From NCBI GenBank assembly GCA_949710005.1, contig OX453274.1:12420668-12484667 (forward strand): 64,000 nt of DNA. Direction: 5' to 3'. This document shows positions 12,717-25,800 of this stretch, piece after piece; within the stretch, counting starts at the first letter, position 1, and the number at the start of each line of letters is the position of its first letter. The notes below the pieces were generated by a model, which ran no database searches, was not told where the DNA came from, and saw only the letters and a program-made list of their open reading frames with translations. The position numbers and the translations under genes were made by a program. This stretch comes from Ricordea florida (taxonomy: Eukaryota > Cnidaria > Anthozoa > Corallimorpharia > Ricordeidae).

Positions 12717-13561
12717 TCACTTACTAACAACAATTCTGTCTAATTCATAAACCTCAAGCGACCAATAAGTGTCCGTAGCCCTCTTCCAGCCTCCCTCCAA
12801 CTCACCATCCGCCAATAAATATCGGACATAAACGCCAATAGGTAACCACGCCTCATCAGTACCGACTGGACGTTTATAAACTCTATCCAAATATAAAGCT
12901 TTAATCGGTGCTTTACCTGTTAATCTAGTAGGCGTTTCATTTAAAGTTTTCATAATTCCAGGTTAACGTTTGGCCCAAATGCGAGATCTATCCTCAATCA
13001 AAAACTCTTGCAAATATTGGTGTGAAAATAACTTTTCGGCTAAAGTACGATTTGCCCTTTCAACAAGCGCCTGTGCTCTATGATTGTTAGCTTCACTACG
13101 CTGAACTAAAACCCCATGCTGCTTCATCAATTTTTCTACCACGCACATAAATTATCGACCGGGGTCTACCACTAATGTCTTCTGCCGCTGTAATTTCCTA
13201 GAATACATTTTTTTAAAGCACGAGCCACTTCCTCGGAATTTTTAGTGGTTAATGCTTCGGCATCCTTAAACCTAGGAGCAACATCAACGACTAGTAATGC
13301 ATACTTGTAAGTTTTGCCTCTAAATCTATCGTGTGGCAAGAATAACAAATCGGCTTGATGCACAAAATAAGGTTTATCCACGGTCCATCTCGGCCTTGGT
13401 TTATATTTTGGAGGTTCCAAATAGATTTGCCACATCGCTTGTTTTTCTAGCCATTTTCTAGCCGTCTCATTACTAGCATTGGCCTTATTAGCGAATTTTT
13501 GAATAGCCAAATAGCTTTTCCGGTATTCATCGGTACTATAATAGATCTTGGATAATTCCAT
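12717..13561 (-). pseudogene. Polinton retrovirus-like integrase, degenerate
   Basis: Read on the minus strand, three successive frames cover one integrase. The first (13561-13172) begins MELSKIYYSTDEYRKSYLAI, then has an HHCC-like helical region and the rve core start, VHQADLLFLPHDRF, with the first catalytic Asp. The second (13148-12963) holds the end of the core, with QALVERANRTLAEKLF supplying the catalytic Glu helix. The third (12953-12717) is the C-terminal domain, with YLLADGELEGGWKRATDTYW. Frameshifts separate them, and part of the core around the second Asp is damaged. The enzyme would insert Polinton DNA into host chromosomes with 6-bp duplications. It is transcribed toward the zinc/HNH gene. 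The start at 13561 lies 45 bp from the inverted end of the central block. Confidence 0.9.
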
Positions 13562-13605
13562 TTAAAGACTTAACCCAAATAATTTTTAAATGGCGAACTC
13601 AATAA

Positions 13606-13655
13606 AAGGCGTTCCAAACTAAATCGTCCTTTTCCAATTAAGCAAATTCCGCTAA
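13606..13655 (+). repeat. Left inverted end of the 20.4-kb block
   Basis: This segment contains GGCGTTCCAAACTAAATC and then TCCTTTTCCAATTAA. It matches the reverse complement of 33940-33989 with a few substitutions. It lies 45-95 bp upstream of the integrase start, so a promoter role is an alternative explanation. Confidence 0.7.
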
Positions 13656-14050
13656 AAAAAGGGCAAATAAGCATGTTAGACAGCAGGTTTCCGACAGAAT
13701 ACTGGCTATAGAGGGTTTTCTAAAATAACTAAGCAACACATAGTTGAAAACGAGACTACTTTATTATGTTTCTAGCAGAAAGTACAGTTTTTTTACATCT
13801 AAAAGGTTATCATTTTCTGCGGACTGTGTTAAAATGTCATCTTATACATAGAAAACAGCAACGAACCCCTCGGACTCCTTCATAACATTCAAAGAATACA
13901 ATGTAAAAGCGCTATAAAACGCGGAATGCATCTTTATTCCGCTGTCAGAAGCCTGTATGTCGTGCTTCTTAAGAAATCGAATTTTGTCTTTGTAATATTA
14001 TTTGAGTCATGTAAATTGCTACAGTAACAGGAAATCAAGCGGTTTTATTT
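13656..14050. other. Non-coding sequence inside the block
   Basis: No gene is seen. It contains TTCCGACAGAATA (near 13690), which recurs in the same orientation at the other end of the block (near 33869). Confidence 0.4.
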
Positions 14051-14051
14051 C

Positions 14052-14375
14052 TACTTTTGAGTACGATTTTCGGACCAAAAATTCCACCCTTTATTTGATG
14101 TTTGGACTTTCTCAGCCAGATACGAGATAAATAAATTTTGAGTCCGATTTTCGAAGCCAACATTCTACGTTCTCAGCTGGAAACAAATGTCGTTAATTTT
14201 TTGAGTCCGATTTTCGGACCCAACATTCTACATTTCTCCAACGATCTCAGCCCAACACACCTTTTGAAAAATTTTCAGTCTGATTTTCCGAGCAAATACT
14301 CTACTTTCCTTCGCATATATCTTCCCACCACAAATGTTCATACAGCTTGAGTGTTATTCTCGGACCAATGTGAAC
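14052..14375 (+). repeat. Left tandem array of GATTTTCGGACC units
   Basis: Four to five diverged units of about 70-90 bp, each with a GAGTCCGATTTTCGGACC core followed by CAACATTCTAC and a TCTCAGC segment. Related cores lie inverted at 33430-33665, as expected for subterminal repeats. Confidence 0.65.
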
Positions 14376-14904
14376 TTTGTATTCTGAATTTCCAATATTA
14401 ATATCTCTAAAATTACGAATGAACTACCTACAAATCTTGTGTGATTTGACTGATTTAGTAACGCTGTCCACAAACGCTTTGTTCGTAAAACGACATGCTG
14501 AAGCGAACTATCACTCGAGTTCTAGTCAAAATAAAGACTAGGAAAGGCATGACGCGTAAATATACTTTTTTGATTTGTCAAGAAATCAGCAGACAAAAGT
14601 CTTAAAATTTGATTTAAAATCTTATAATCAACATGCAACATCACGGCGTCATTGCCGGTCTTTTAAGAGTTTTTTCAGCATCAATCCTGCTTTAGACGTT
14701 TTTGGGACACGTAGCAGCCAGCTATCTAAATGCAACAGTCGCTCTTTCCATTGGTCAACAGCTAATGGAGGCATGAACTCCTCATACCTTCCGCATCAAT
14801 TGAGAGCAGAGACGGTTGAACAATAGCTGGTACGCCTTCTGGAAGCTCCTACACAGACAAAAAAATGCAGAACTTAATTACTATTATATATGTATGTATA
14901 GAGG

Positions 14905-15044
14905 ATATTACACGGTGGCGCGAAGATATGAATTTTATTTTCGAGTGGCAAAACAATATTTTACGAACGAGCCCAGCGAGTGAGTAAAATATTGTTTTTG
15001 CCACGAGAAAATAAAATTCATATCTTCAAGCCGCCGTGTAATAT
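14905..15044. repeat. Foldback (hairpin) element
   Basis: Two arms of about 60 bp (starting ATATTACACGGTGGCGCGAA and ending with its imperfect reverse complement) are separated by a short loop near 14966-14985. The arms share GAATTTTATTTTC and GGCAAAACAATATTTTAC. The following 200 bp contains further CACTCG-type palindromic words, typical of a non-autonomous MITE or foldback. Confidence 0.8.
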
Positions 15045-15049
15045 TCTTT

Positions 15050-16270
15050 TTATTATATAGACAAAAAGACATCGATACAAACTTCGGAGGGAAATTACCG
15101 AAATTACGTCATCGATAAACCCACGTGTGAGATTATGGAAAATAAACCACTCGGGTCCCGGATGTAGTTTTTTATGAATTTTACGAGTGGTATATTTTCC
15201 AGTAAAACACTCGTGTCTATATAATAAATGACGTATATATAATTATATATATATATATATATATACTTGAAACTTTATAAATTGCAGTGAACTAGATCTA
15301 CATTTAGCTTGTCCATTCATATATACATTCTAATTGGCCTAAGGTTTCACGTAAACAAGTTCGGCAATAAAGGACGCTACCCTTAACATTGGCCTCCCTT
15401 TGTCTTGTACTGTAGACAGACGAACGTAACTGAGTAGCTATTCTGGTGTTCAGATTAAGAAATTGGTTTATCTGGAAAGCCCCTAAGAACATAAAGTTAT
15501 GTCTGTCACTTTTTGAATTCAAGAATATTTATTTAAAAGTTAAAAGAATGCTAACTTATATAAATAACAAAGTAGTGCAAGCGGCATAAGAGTTGGTACG
15601 TGATAAAGACAGTTATCTCAAGAAGATGGTACATGTAGTATTGGTCCGGTTTTAAAACCTTGGAGAAACCCCTTTTATAGCATAACTTCTTGTTTAAAAG
15701 TAAAAACTGCAAATTGCAATTCACATTTAAGTTCATGGTTAAGTTTTTGTTTCTAAGACGGCTGACAACTTTTTCCTTCTACAATCCGTCCTTCAAATTT
15801 TTTAATTAATTCATCAACTCCTGCGTAGTTCTGCGGGTTCGTTGCAAATTCCTGGTGTTGCTTCCCTTTCAAATGTTTATCCAAATCACTGTAGTGTATT
15901 TGACAATATTCACAAGATCTTAATTAGGGGCTGTCTTTAACGTGCACGGCATGCATTTGACCCTTTAGTTTAAACTTAAATGGTTAGCCACTTAATAGAG
16001 AATATTCTCTTTCAGTGACAACGTGAAAAATAGTAGCTATACGTCTTAAGCGGGCGTTTGAAACATTTAAAATGAAATTCATTGAAAAATGGCGGGAAAA
16101 CGTTATTGTGCAACTATTCAGTGCTTTTTAGTCTCTGCGTAATTACGCAGTTACTACTGACGAGTCTTAAATCTTCATCAGAATGAAAACAAGGCTACGT
16201 TAAGCCTGGAGTTTAGATTTGCCCCCCACGCCGATTAGGTGAAATTTATCGGTAAAGGCAATTACGGCTT
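15050..16270. other. Non-coding stretch, no gene recognised
   Basis: It includes an AT dinucleotide run at about 15235-15266 (TATATA microsatellite). The other open frames are short and featureless. Confidence 0.5.
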
Positions 16271-16272
16271 AC

Positions 16273-16487
16273 CGTCCATATTACGTTGTTCTTCTGGGTC
16301 CAGTTCATCGCCTGAACAGTCTGAATAATCCACTGGTATTGTTTCCTCCATCTCCTCTTCGTCAGAAGCTCTGAGTAAGGTCTCTTGCAGAGGTCGTCCT
16401 TCGGGCTCGAACACTACATCATCACTGGGACAATGACCACGAATGATTGTTTTTCCAGTCTTTGACGGAGATGGGAATGAGTCAAGG
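16273..16487 (-). CDS. Isolated acidic coding exon
   Basis: On the minus strand a pyrimidine-rich TTTCTCTGATGACAG acceptor opens a 72-codon frame without stops that ends at a GTAAGC donor. The product is acidic, with IRGHCPSDDVVFEPEGRPL followed by runs of Glu/Asp such as SDEEEMEE and DCSGDELDPEEQ. The composition resembles the acidic N-terminal parts of cnidarian P2X7-like or zinc-finger proteins, but I do not recognise a domain. No partner exon was found nearby. It may be a remnant of a host or element gene disrupted by the insertions on its right. Confidence 0.4.
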
Positions 16488-16499
16488 CTGTCATCAGAG

Positions 16500-17445
16500 A
16501 AACCGAAGAAACGTTAAACCACCTTCCTTCGATGCTTTATTTTGATGGAAACGTTTCGCTGGACTCATGACTCGAAAACCCGATAAAACTGCAGTTTAGA
16601 CGTTTTTGTTCACCTTCCATCTTTCTTGAAGTTTAGGTAGTGTTACCAAACTCGATCACTGTTTCCGAATTTATAATGATCCCGAGCGGAGGTACTTTAC
16701 TTATCGTGATTGGCAGATTCTCCAATGTAAAGCCGAACGCACGCAAAGTATGTAGTTCACTGTTATCACAACATAAATCAATGCTCAGTTCACGAAACAT
16801 GTTTAGTACATGTATAGCAAAAAAACTGCAAGCAGAACACTCCATTTTGTAAATACACAGAATGGGAGACGTAGCACAACGCAGAAATGGAAGTCGTTAC
16901 TTGAAGGAAGCCATTCTGGAAGAATACAAATCCAGCGTGACCTCGAGACTGATTGCCCAGACTACTGATCAAACAGTCATGGCCTATTAGTGAACTCACG
17001 ATTTTGAATTTGACATGGTAGCTCTCGTGACCTTTGCCACGTTCATCAAATCGACAGATGTCTGCATGTAGTAATGGTTTGGACATGAAATCGAAAAAAA
17101 GCATGTATATTATATGAGGTGAGGTAAGTGCTAAGAAAGGCCGAGCCGTTCACCACTAGCGATCGGGAGAAGCGCACATCTTGTACCATGTATCATCACA
17201 CCTGACGAATGACGAAATCAAGATCGCCTTTTGCGAACACGAACAGGCAGTTAGTCGTGCGTGACATGATATCAGCGCCTTACTGAGTTTCCTCATCGCG
17301 CACGCAAAATTAATCTACTACTTTTTAAAAAAGAGCTTTCACTGCAGAGCCTAAGCATGGCGAGAGAAAAAAAGGCACCGAGCAAGTCACCGTATAAAGC
17401 AAATACAAGAGTTATGCAATGTTGCAGTCCACCAAAGGCGACAAA
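16500..17445. other. Unassigned sequence with opposing short frames
   Basis: Open frames on both strands (16633-16852 and 16790-17104) have no recognisable domains or clear splice context. They overlap each other, so at most one is real. I leave them uncalled. Confidence 0.35.
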
Positions 17446-17451
17446 TCTATG

Positions 17452-17849
17452 CAGGGGCACCCAACGGCAATTTTCGGAAAATATCTGTTCGGAAGACGAT
17501 TGAGATCTAGAATTTTCGGAACATTTGTTAAAAAAATTTCTTGCTTGTTTGCCTCTCCTAGGATTTTCGAACATCTAAAAAATGGTATTATTGCCCATTT
17601 TTAACGGATTTTTAACGTAAAAAGGTCACCTAGAATTTTCGGGAGCCTTTTTTTCTGGCTGAAATTTTCGAAAAGGTAAGTTTTGATCGCTATAATTTTC
17701 GGATCACAAAACTTTCAGCTAGGAAATCCGAACAGATTAAAAAAATTTAGGGGATAAAAATCTGCTTATATCTCTCTTTTAAATACTAAAACACTTTAAC
17801 AATGCTATGTTTAAGTGGTTTTGAACTATATTCTCGTTGGGTGCCCCTG
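17452..17849. mobile_element. 398-bp MITE with 6-bp target duplication
   Basis: The ends are CAGGGGCACCCAACG and its exact reverse complement. They are flanked by TCTATG on both sides (17446-17451 and 17850-17855). The interior has about six GAATTTTCGG-like words and no coding potential. It is a clean, recognisable non-autonomous DNA transposon insertion. Confidence 0.85.
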
Positions 17850-18072
17850 TCTATGGTCAATCAAGATTCAAGACGATGAGGCATACTTTTATCAGAACAA
17901 CGCCCGACTTGCATATTAGGGAAAGACATATTCGGCGGTGAAGAACGTTTCCGTCTTTGGACACAAAGTTAGCCACAAAATAATTCAAGCAGTGGAGGTA
18001 TGTTTTTTTCCGTTTATAGATAATTTTATTTCGACTCAAGTGCCATTTCTTCTTACTTTGAAGCCGTGGGTA

Positions 18073-18340
18073 CCCTTGCAAAATGAATTTCCAGCTTCCT
18101 GTTAATTTCTTGAAGTTTCTAGAAATTTCAAGAATATGAAGGCTTCATTCCAGAATCAAATTCTAGCTTTTTTTCCAGAAAAGATTTTTCAAGTTTTCGC
18201 AAGTTTTGACTTCTTTCAAAATCTGGAAATAGCTAGAATTTTATGCTCTTACCAGTTGCTGCTAGAAATTGACAGTTTTTTCAAGTTTTCATTTCTTGCA
18301 GGAAACTGGAATAAACTAGAAATAGTCTAGAACTTGTTAC
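18073..18340 (+). repeat. Left terminus and subterminal repeats of the CACTA-like element
   Basis: It starts CCCTTGCAAAATGAATTTCC and carries many copies of TTCTAG/CTAGAA, TTTCAAG and TTCCAG over about 270 bp. The same word set recurs at 27470-27826. Confidence 0.7.
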
Positions 18341-19211
18341 CATTTGGGATGTATGAAAGCTTATGAAAGAAAATTTCAGTTTTATCGAGCTTTCATATTG
18401 CATGTTAATTCAAACTCTTATCAAGAAACTGAAGTTTGCTATGCATAAAGAGTTGATGAGTAAGAAACCTTATACCCAACTATCAGTAACATTAGAGACA
18501 CTTCCATGTGTTCTTACACATATTACATTGGAGAACCAAAAAAAAACTCTGGAAATCATTTTGGATGTCAGGAAAATATATTTTTCAAGATCTACCGGGA
18601 AATTTTTATTTAGACTAATTAGAGGAATCAAAAATAGTGGCTCGTCTGGAACATGCAGTTAAACAAAGCATGCAGTGCGGAAAAATTGTAGTCGGCTGGA
18701 AAATCAAACATACAAGCTTGAGTACTTTTGATACTTTTAACCCAAATAAAGGTGTCTGAAAATTGAGACCTAGAAGCTCACATCAATCACTTTTTTTTAT
18801 GTGTAAGAACACACGAAAGTGAATCTGAAGTTACTGTTCGCCAATTGGGCAGATTACTACAAAGGATTTTTCTGTTCAATCAAGAGCCAGCATTCACAGA
18901 GCCCTTTGGAAATGGTCTGGAGAGTTTCGCTTCCCAAGGGCTCTTCCCATTTTAATTTCTTGAAAACAATTTCAGTACTAGGATTTCTCCCCTGTTGACT
19001 TTGTCTTGCCCCAACTTACTGCCTCTGGGTCTCTGAGCATGGGCACAATTACATGTAGACGAGCTGCTTCCTTTACAGAACATTTAATTATGATAACTGT
19101 GCAACCTTTGCTCATTTACTTTAACCACCTAAAAAATAATACGTAGCATTACAGTCACTGAGAGCAAATTTTTAAGTGAGTGACTCACTTTTGTGTAAAG
19201 TACAGGCAAGT

Positions 19212-22200
19212 TCATCGACAGTGCCCACAAAATTTTGGAGCCCTAGCCACACACATGTGGTTTGGGGTGCCAGAAAGATAAATGATTTTCTCAATAATAC
19301 AGTCCACAGCAACAACAGTATACTTCTCATCTTCACCTGAAACTCTGAGGAGGTGCCGTGGTTTGTCACACACAAGGAAATGGTTTTCATAATCTAAAAT
19401 AATACGCTTAACTACAGCAAAAACAATTCTAGAATTGCTCTCAAACAAAAAGTATTCAACAAATGCCATGTAGTTTCCATCACTGTGCTCTATAAGAACT
19501 GCAAATCCGCAATGTTTCTTCATTCTTTCATAAATCCGTGAAAAAATGACATGACCATTTACAATCACACGTTTGGCTTCTAGAAAGACTGGTATGTTGT
19601 GGTTATTTGAATTTAGTAATAAAGATGCCTGTTCATAGACCTCATTGTTGACTGCCCACTTTTTAAGGGCTCCCGCAACTTGACAGTTTTTTGCACTCTT
19701 CACATTTCGCAGGCTTCTCTCACCAGAAAGCATTTGCTCCACAAAGAATTGCACATTCTTGTCTGACATTAAATGGCATTTGGATCGAAGGGCATTTTGA
19801 GCATACAGCATCCAAATAAGTTGACGACACTGATTTCCTGTCCCATGAACACTCTCTAGTAGGGCTCCATTCAAATCTTCAAAAGAAAAACACGACCATG
19901 CCCAAAATGGCCCCCATGCTTGTACATAAGTTGCTAAATGAACTCCAACATTGTGTACATTTAGGCTGCAGTTGCTATCACCATAAAGAACTTGGTGATT
20001 CTTGTAGAAATTAAATAAAACATCTCTTGATAAAGCTTGTAAATCTGGTGTTATATTGTCTCCAAGGAGTATGTAGACACCTTCTACTAGGCAAGCAAAA
20101 TGTTGTAAGTATTTTTCAGGTAAAATGTCAATCAGGCATGGGATAGAATAATAAAGTAGCCATGCTTGTAATTCAGATGCCTTGAAATAAGCACGACTTG
20201 TTTCCAGTTGCCTTGGAAGTCTTTGTATAAAGTCAGGCGGCTTCATGTCTTTTAGTCTTTTGTCAATAAGTTTTGTTTTACTTCCAATGAACCGAGGCTT
20301 CTTATGTTTCGATCCGGACAACCAAAGGTTAAGGAGTTGCTTTGTTACGCCAAGTAACACACCATGCATATAGTCCGGGACGATTCCCAGCACTAGGTCA
20401 AACCAGGGAAGTTTTGCCAATGGTGTAAAATCATGAAAACCTTTCACTCTGTCACCACATTTCACAGCAGACAAAGAATCCTCCAGTACTCCTTCACTGG
20501 TTCGTAATGGGGCAGGTGGATCTTTGAAAGGATAACAACGAACATGTCATTTTCCTTGCTTAGTGATGAAACCTTCTTCTTCACAGGTAATGCAACCATT
20601 GACACCATTGTGGTGACTCATATACATTAGATATGCTTTCCCTTGTAGGTCAGTAGTCCCCAGTGACAGCATAAGTTTTGGATTCAATTTGTCCATGATG
20701 GTGAAGCCTTTACACTTCAGTCGGATAAGGTCATCAGTAAACACTTCAAAAAAGGTGGAAAACCTTGGTTTCCCCTTCCCTTACCATAATCCCCACAGTA
20801 TCATGTTCTTTGCAAACCGTTCTTCTGGAGGAAGTCCATTTACAGCAAGAAAAACAGGCCAAATGTTAACTTTTGAAGATTTGTATAAGAATATGCCATC
20901 TGTGTTAAAAAGTAAAGTTAAATTGGCTTCATCGGTGAGAAACCCTCCACTTTATTTAAAACTTTTGTATACTGTTCCATCAACAATGTCTCTGATATTC
21001 GATGAACAGTTAGGTGTGTTTTTATATTGCTGAGTTTTCATCCAAATGCGACTGCGTTCCAGATGTTTTGTCAACTGCTGTTCGACTGAGACAGTCACGA
21101 GTACAAGTTTCTGTGGTTTTTAACCTGATTATTTAAACTTCCACGGTAACGCAATCCAGAACATTGGTATCCTCCACTATTTGTTGTGTTACATTGGTAA
21201 ATGTTCTCATCCTTTGGAAAAATTGAAAAGCATTTTCCACAATAATCACAGACATTTACAATGCAATCTCCCAGTGTTTCTTTGATGTCACTGAGTGAAA
21301 AAGATCGCAAGGTGTTATCTTCTGGCGCAATCAGTTTAAGAAGGTCTAAAAGATCCACAGAAGCAGAGCCACTTAATTTATATTTAGCAATGTATGATAA
21401 AATAAGTAGGCTCAGTTTTTTTTTTCTCGCTAATTGGTGACTCGGGCATATCAGTGGAGGCATCCAAGACTGAGTTTGATTTGTCCTGTTCTTCCGAGTC
21501 TGATTCATCACTAGATGTTGGCTGATCTGTTTCAGATGAACTGTAATCAGTGCAACTACTTAAAGAACAGTCCAAGTCTGATGTGTAGGCAACATTAATG
21601 CAAGTACTATTTGAATCAGAACCTGAATTCTCAGAGCCTGGAAAATGAGTAATAATGCTGTACACACTGTTCTTGTTGTTACAGGGATGTGTGCCTTGTC
21701 TTGGGAATTCGGGGTATACATGTAATAATTCTTCTCCTGAAATTGATTGAAAGAAACTTGAAGCAGAGCTCCCTTCTTCAGGTCCAGGTAATTCATTCAT
21801 TGCTGAGCAACATTCAGAGTTCAAGTTTAACTTTTCCTCGAGAGAAGCAGCAGAAGAAATTTGTTCTGAAACAAGACAGCCATTTGCAGAACGCTTTCTT
21901 CTCCACAATGTTGTTTGGGAATTAAGAGTTTGTTTCTGTTCTTGTTCAACAAAGTATGTTGTACCATGAGTCTTAGTTAAATGTGAAATCACTCGCTGCT
22001 TTGAAGAGAGAAAATCGCCACACAAACTGCACTTCCACTTAACCAATCCATCAGGTGATGTACTACAGGTGAAATCTGGGTGACTGGCATGAGCAGAGTC
22101 CATATGAACATCGAGATTTCTCTTGGACACGAGCGACTTCCCACAAATGTCACACAACCACTTTTCGTTGTCTCCGTTTGCTCCCCCTCGCAAACGCAAA

Positions 22201-22433
22201 ACTGGCAGGTTACCTGAATGAATAAATTCAGGCGCCTCATTTTCTTGCCACGTTTTGTCATCTCCATCATCAACGCTTGTGCAAAGCTTTTCCTCCATAT
22301 TCAAAAACAAAGCTCGATCGAAGATTGTTTTTACGGAAGGACTGTCACGAAAGCAAGGGTCCACAATCACGTGGTCAGCGGTGAAAGCAATGACGGGTCG
22401 CCCTTTTGGTAAACAAACATGGTGGTTTTGCAC
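19212..22433 (-). pseudogene. Tnp2-like (CACTA-type) transposase with N-terminal zinc fingers
   Basis: The gene reads right to left. The first frame (22433-21384) has two C2H2-type fingers (WLCDICGKSLVSKRNLDVHM and WKCSLCGDFLSSKQRVISHL) and a long Ser/Asp/Glu-rich linker. It then breaks at a poly-T tract near 21420 into 21511-21095, which has a CDYCGKCF cysteine pair. The transposase core follows in several frames: FNTDGIFLYKSS with the first catalytic-type Asp (near 20900), KVNIWPVFLAVNGLPPEERF, and GVNGCITCEEEGF (near 20600). The long 420-codon frame (20474-19212) contains GIVPDYMHGVLLGVTKQLL, a D-x-MH site typical of Tnp2 relatives. At least three frameshifts or stops interrupt it. The intact enzyme would excise and insert the element by binding the terminal repeats. 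Confidence 0.7.
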
Positions 22434-22850
22434 GTTAGTTTCTAGTAAGGTTTATCTTCTGCGGGAATTGTTTGCGAAAAATGAAAATGGAACCTTTTTA
22501 TTTATTGTTCAGGACTTTCCTTAACTGCTCAAGAAAGTGTAATGCGTTCGGGACAATTGAAGAGAACAAGTTGACATTCATCCGATCCAGCGATAGCGAA
22601 ACAAGCTTGAGAAGAATTTCACACGTCTTTTGATGTCGACCGATCCCAATATGTGATATTTATCTCTGACTTTGAAGTCAGCCGCAGCTTTAAAGAGGAC
22701 CAATACGATCAAAGCAAAACTTCCGCCAGATTTGAATTTGGAAGCGTCGTTTGTAGGCTTCACGGTGTGACATTCATCTCTCCACGTGCTTTCGATTCGT
22801 GATCATCTTTGGTGTTTCATCCATCTTCTGTCGAGTAACAATTCCCAAAT

Positions 22851-25800
22851 ATGCCGAAATATGTTGTTGTTGATTGGAGATCGTGGGGAATTGAGGCGCA
22901 GAGTTTATCAAAAATCATCATTGCTTTCGATGTGAGAGAAGGAAATGAGTGTTCATTGCAAGGCAAGGATCCGGCAACAAAGAGACCTATGTTGTTTAAT
23001 GGACATGTTCTGGCAGTATTCGGTAAGTTTATACACCTACTATTTTTCTCTTTACATCTATTTCGTACTGTAGTGCAACAAAGTTTTGGTAAACCTGCTT
23101 CCTTTGGAGTTCTTGCTCTGATAATATAAAAAACCCTTCACACACTAACCCCCATGATCGTTACATCATAAACTGTTTTTGATCCAACTAGCTCATGAAT
23201 TTGAAGGGTGTTGATCTCATGGAACCTGATCTCATACTAAGCATCATATTTTATGTCCATGTTCTCTTGTTGATATATTTTTTGTCCCAACTGTCATAAG
23301 TCAGATTTGAACCAAACATAAATGGGGCTGCATATTTATGTTGTTCTTATTAAGATTACACTTTGGCCTGGGAAAGAAATGACAAGAAAACATTTTTGAT
23401 TTAACCTGTGAACTGTTAAACTCTTAAGATCTCTTTAAATTTTCAGGCATAGTACATGTTAAGTTTTTTTTTCTTGGGAGTTAACGCCCAATCTTGCTTA
23501 TGGTCCAATTTTTTACAACACGCTTTTTCCCATTCCCTTGCCTACATGTATTACAAGAACATGTTTTAATGTTTTCATGTAGACACTAAGAAGGAAGCTG
23601 AGAACAAGGTAACTGAGCTGGTTAGCCACCCAGAAATTGAAGAGGAGTCAACCACAGATGGACCTCGGCCTCGTCGAGAACCTAAACCATCCAAAAAGAA
23701 GCTTGCAGCATTGGAGAATGCTGATGAAAATTCTTAAAAAATGCTAGATCCCGGAGTCATATCTCAACAACAGAAAAATTTGAAAAGAAAAACAGTGGTG
23801 GAAAAGGATGGAGACACTGTTTCTGGAAAAGAGGTAAAAGTGTCTCAGAAGCAGAAACGTAAAAAGTCAAGGAAAGCAGAAGTGAGCAATAATGACAATG
23901 ACATTGTTTTTGGAAAAGAGCAGTTGGTATCTCAGAAACAAAAAAGTAAAAGTGCAGAAGGAAATTATGACAAAGAAATTGTAACGGTAGTTAATGCTAA
24001 AAGAGTCCAGAACTTGCTTATGCGAAGGCAGCAAATTACTGTGAGTGATGATGAAAGCATTGGTGAAACTGAAATAATTGGAGCTAAGAAAGTACATGTA
24101 GAGGAAGTAAGTCGGCAGAGATGACATCCGATCACACAAATAGAAAGGCGTTTGTGGAACTATCTCCACCTTCTCATCAATCTCCAGATGGGTACTTCAA
24201 CTCAACCCAGCACAAGCAATCAATGGGTGTGATTAACAGCTCACCTCCTGCTTCAAGAGAGAACTTTGGTTCAACCCAGTACCAGCAGCCTTCAGGTGTG
24301 GTAACCAGTGGCTCAGCTGTGATGGTCCTCCATCCATCTTCAGGTGCCAACTTCAGCACTCCACAACACCAACAGACTTCAGGTGTAAGTGGCAGCTCAC
24401 CTTCTCTCCGTCAGTCATCCCCTAACAACCTCAGTACACCAAAACACCAGCAGCCTCCAGTTGTCACTAACAGCTCTCTTTCTCTCCGTCACTCTTCAGG
24501 CAGCAACTTCAGTACACCACAACATCGACAACACTCAGATGTCACTGCAGGCAGTTCACCTCCTCTCAATCACTCTTTCAGTAGCAGCTTGGGGACATCA
24601 CAATACCAGGAGTCTTCAGGTGGAAACTTCAGTACGCCACAGCACCAACAGCCTTTACATGTAGGTGAAATCAACAGCTCACCTCCTCTCCATCAATCCT
24701 CTGGTGGATCTAACAGCTCCATCCATCGGGCTTTAACTGTCACCCAAAGTTCGCCCACGCTTTACCAGTCTTTAGATAATAGAAATGGCACAGCTCTAGC
24801 TACACCACCACAAGAGTTCTCATTCTTAAGAAGCTTACACCACTGCTCAGACTTTGACATGCCAGACTTAGATCTGGCAATGAGTCCCAGTTATCAGCTG
24901 CAAACAGGAAACCTCACAGCAAGAGATGATATTCAACAGAGGGAACCAGCATTCAGCAATCTGCCTACAGCATGCGCAGGATGTCAGCCTCTGCTAATGG
25001 CACTAACAAAAGACTTTGCAGCCTAGAGGCTGAATTTGAAAGAATGAAGAGAAAGCAAAAAAAGGTAAGTGGTTTGCATTATTTTGAACTTAATTTACCA
25101 GAAGTGCACAGTTGTGTCATCTATTTGGTTTCATTCACAAGTTTATTCTTACACTCAATGTTGGATTTAATATATGTGTTAAAGACTCTCTGTTGACCGG
25201 CATACATTGCTAGCGTTTGTTATTGTTTTGATTCTGTCGCTAAAGAAAATCGTTTGAAAATAAAAACAATTTGAGGCATTTGGTGACTTGGTAGTCAGCC
25301 TAGTAAATAAAAGGTACATGTATGTATATGTAATACATGTAATAAATGTGGTTAGCATGGCTGGTACACATATATTTGCATGTTATTGCATCTTTCCTAC
25401 AGTTATATCATAAACCAAGTTTGAATTGAAAGTTGCAAGTTGCTTTGAGAAAGCTGTCAATCAATATTAATAAACATTATGTGCCAAAATATTGCAAAGT
25501 TCTGTGTAAAAGAACATGAAGTTTTAAAAACTGCAACATATAAAAGGCAATCTTACTAATTCCTCTGTGTGTCAACAGGGAAAAGTTGTAATTGAAAATG
25601 ATGTAGAGAAAAAAGATCCGAATGAAGAGAGATTCAATGGTCTTAAGAAGGTAGATATGTTTTTTTTAAACTTCTGTATGAACAATATATAATTTCTTAA
25701 CTTTTGGTAGAAAATAATGCACCCTTGAAGCATACAAATAAATGTGCATTACAACAGAAATGATTTGATTAATTAACGGTAAATGCAGTCGTAAATTTCT

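Noticed and set aside
23867..24169. 100-codon minus-strand ORF
   Set aside because: Antisense to the Lys-rich BEN-gene exon; Phe/Ser-rich composition is that of complemented Lys/Glu codons.
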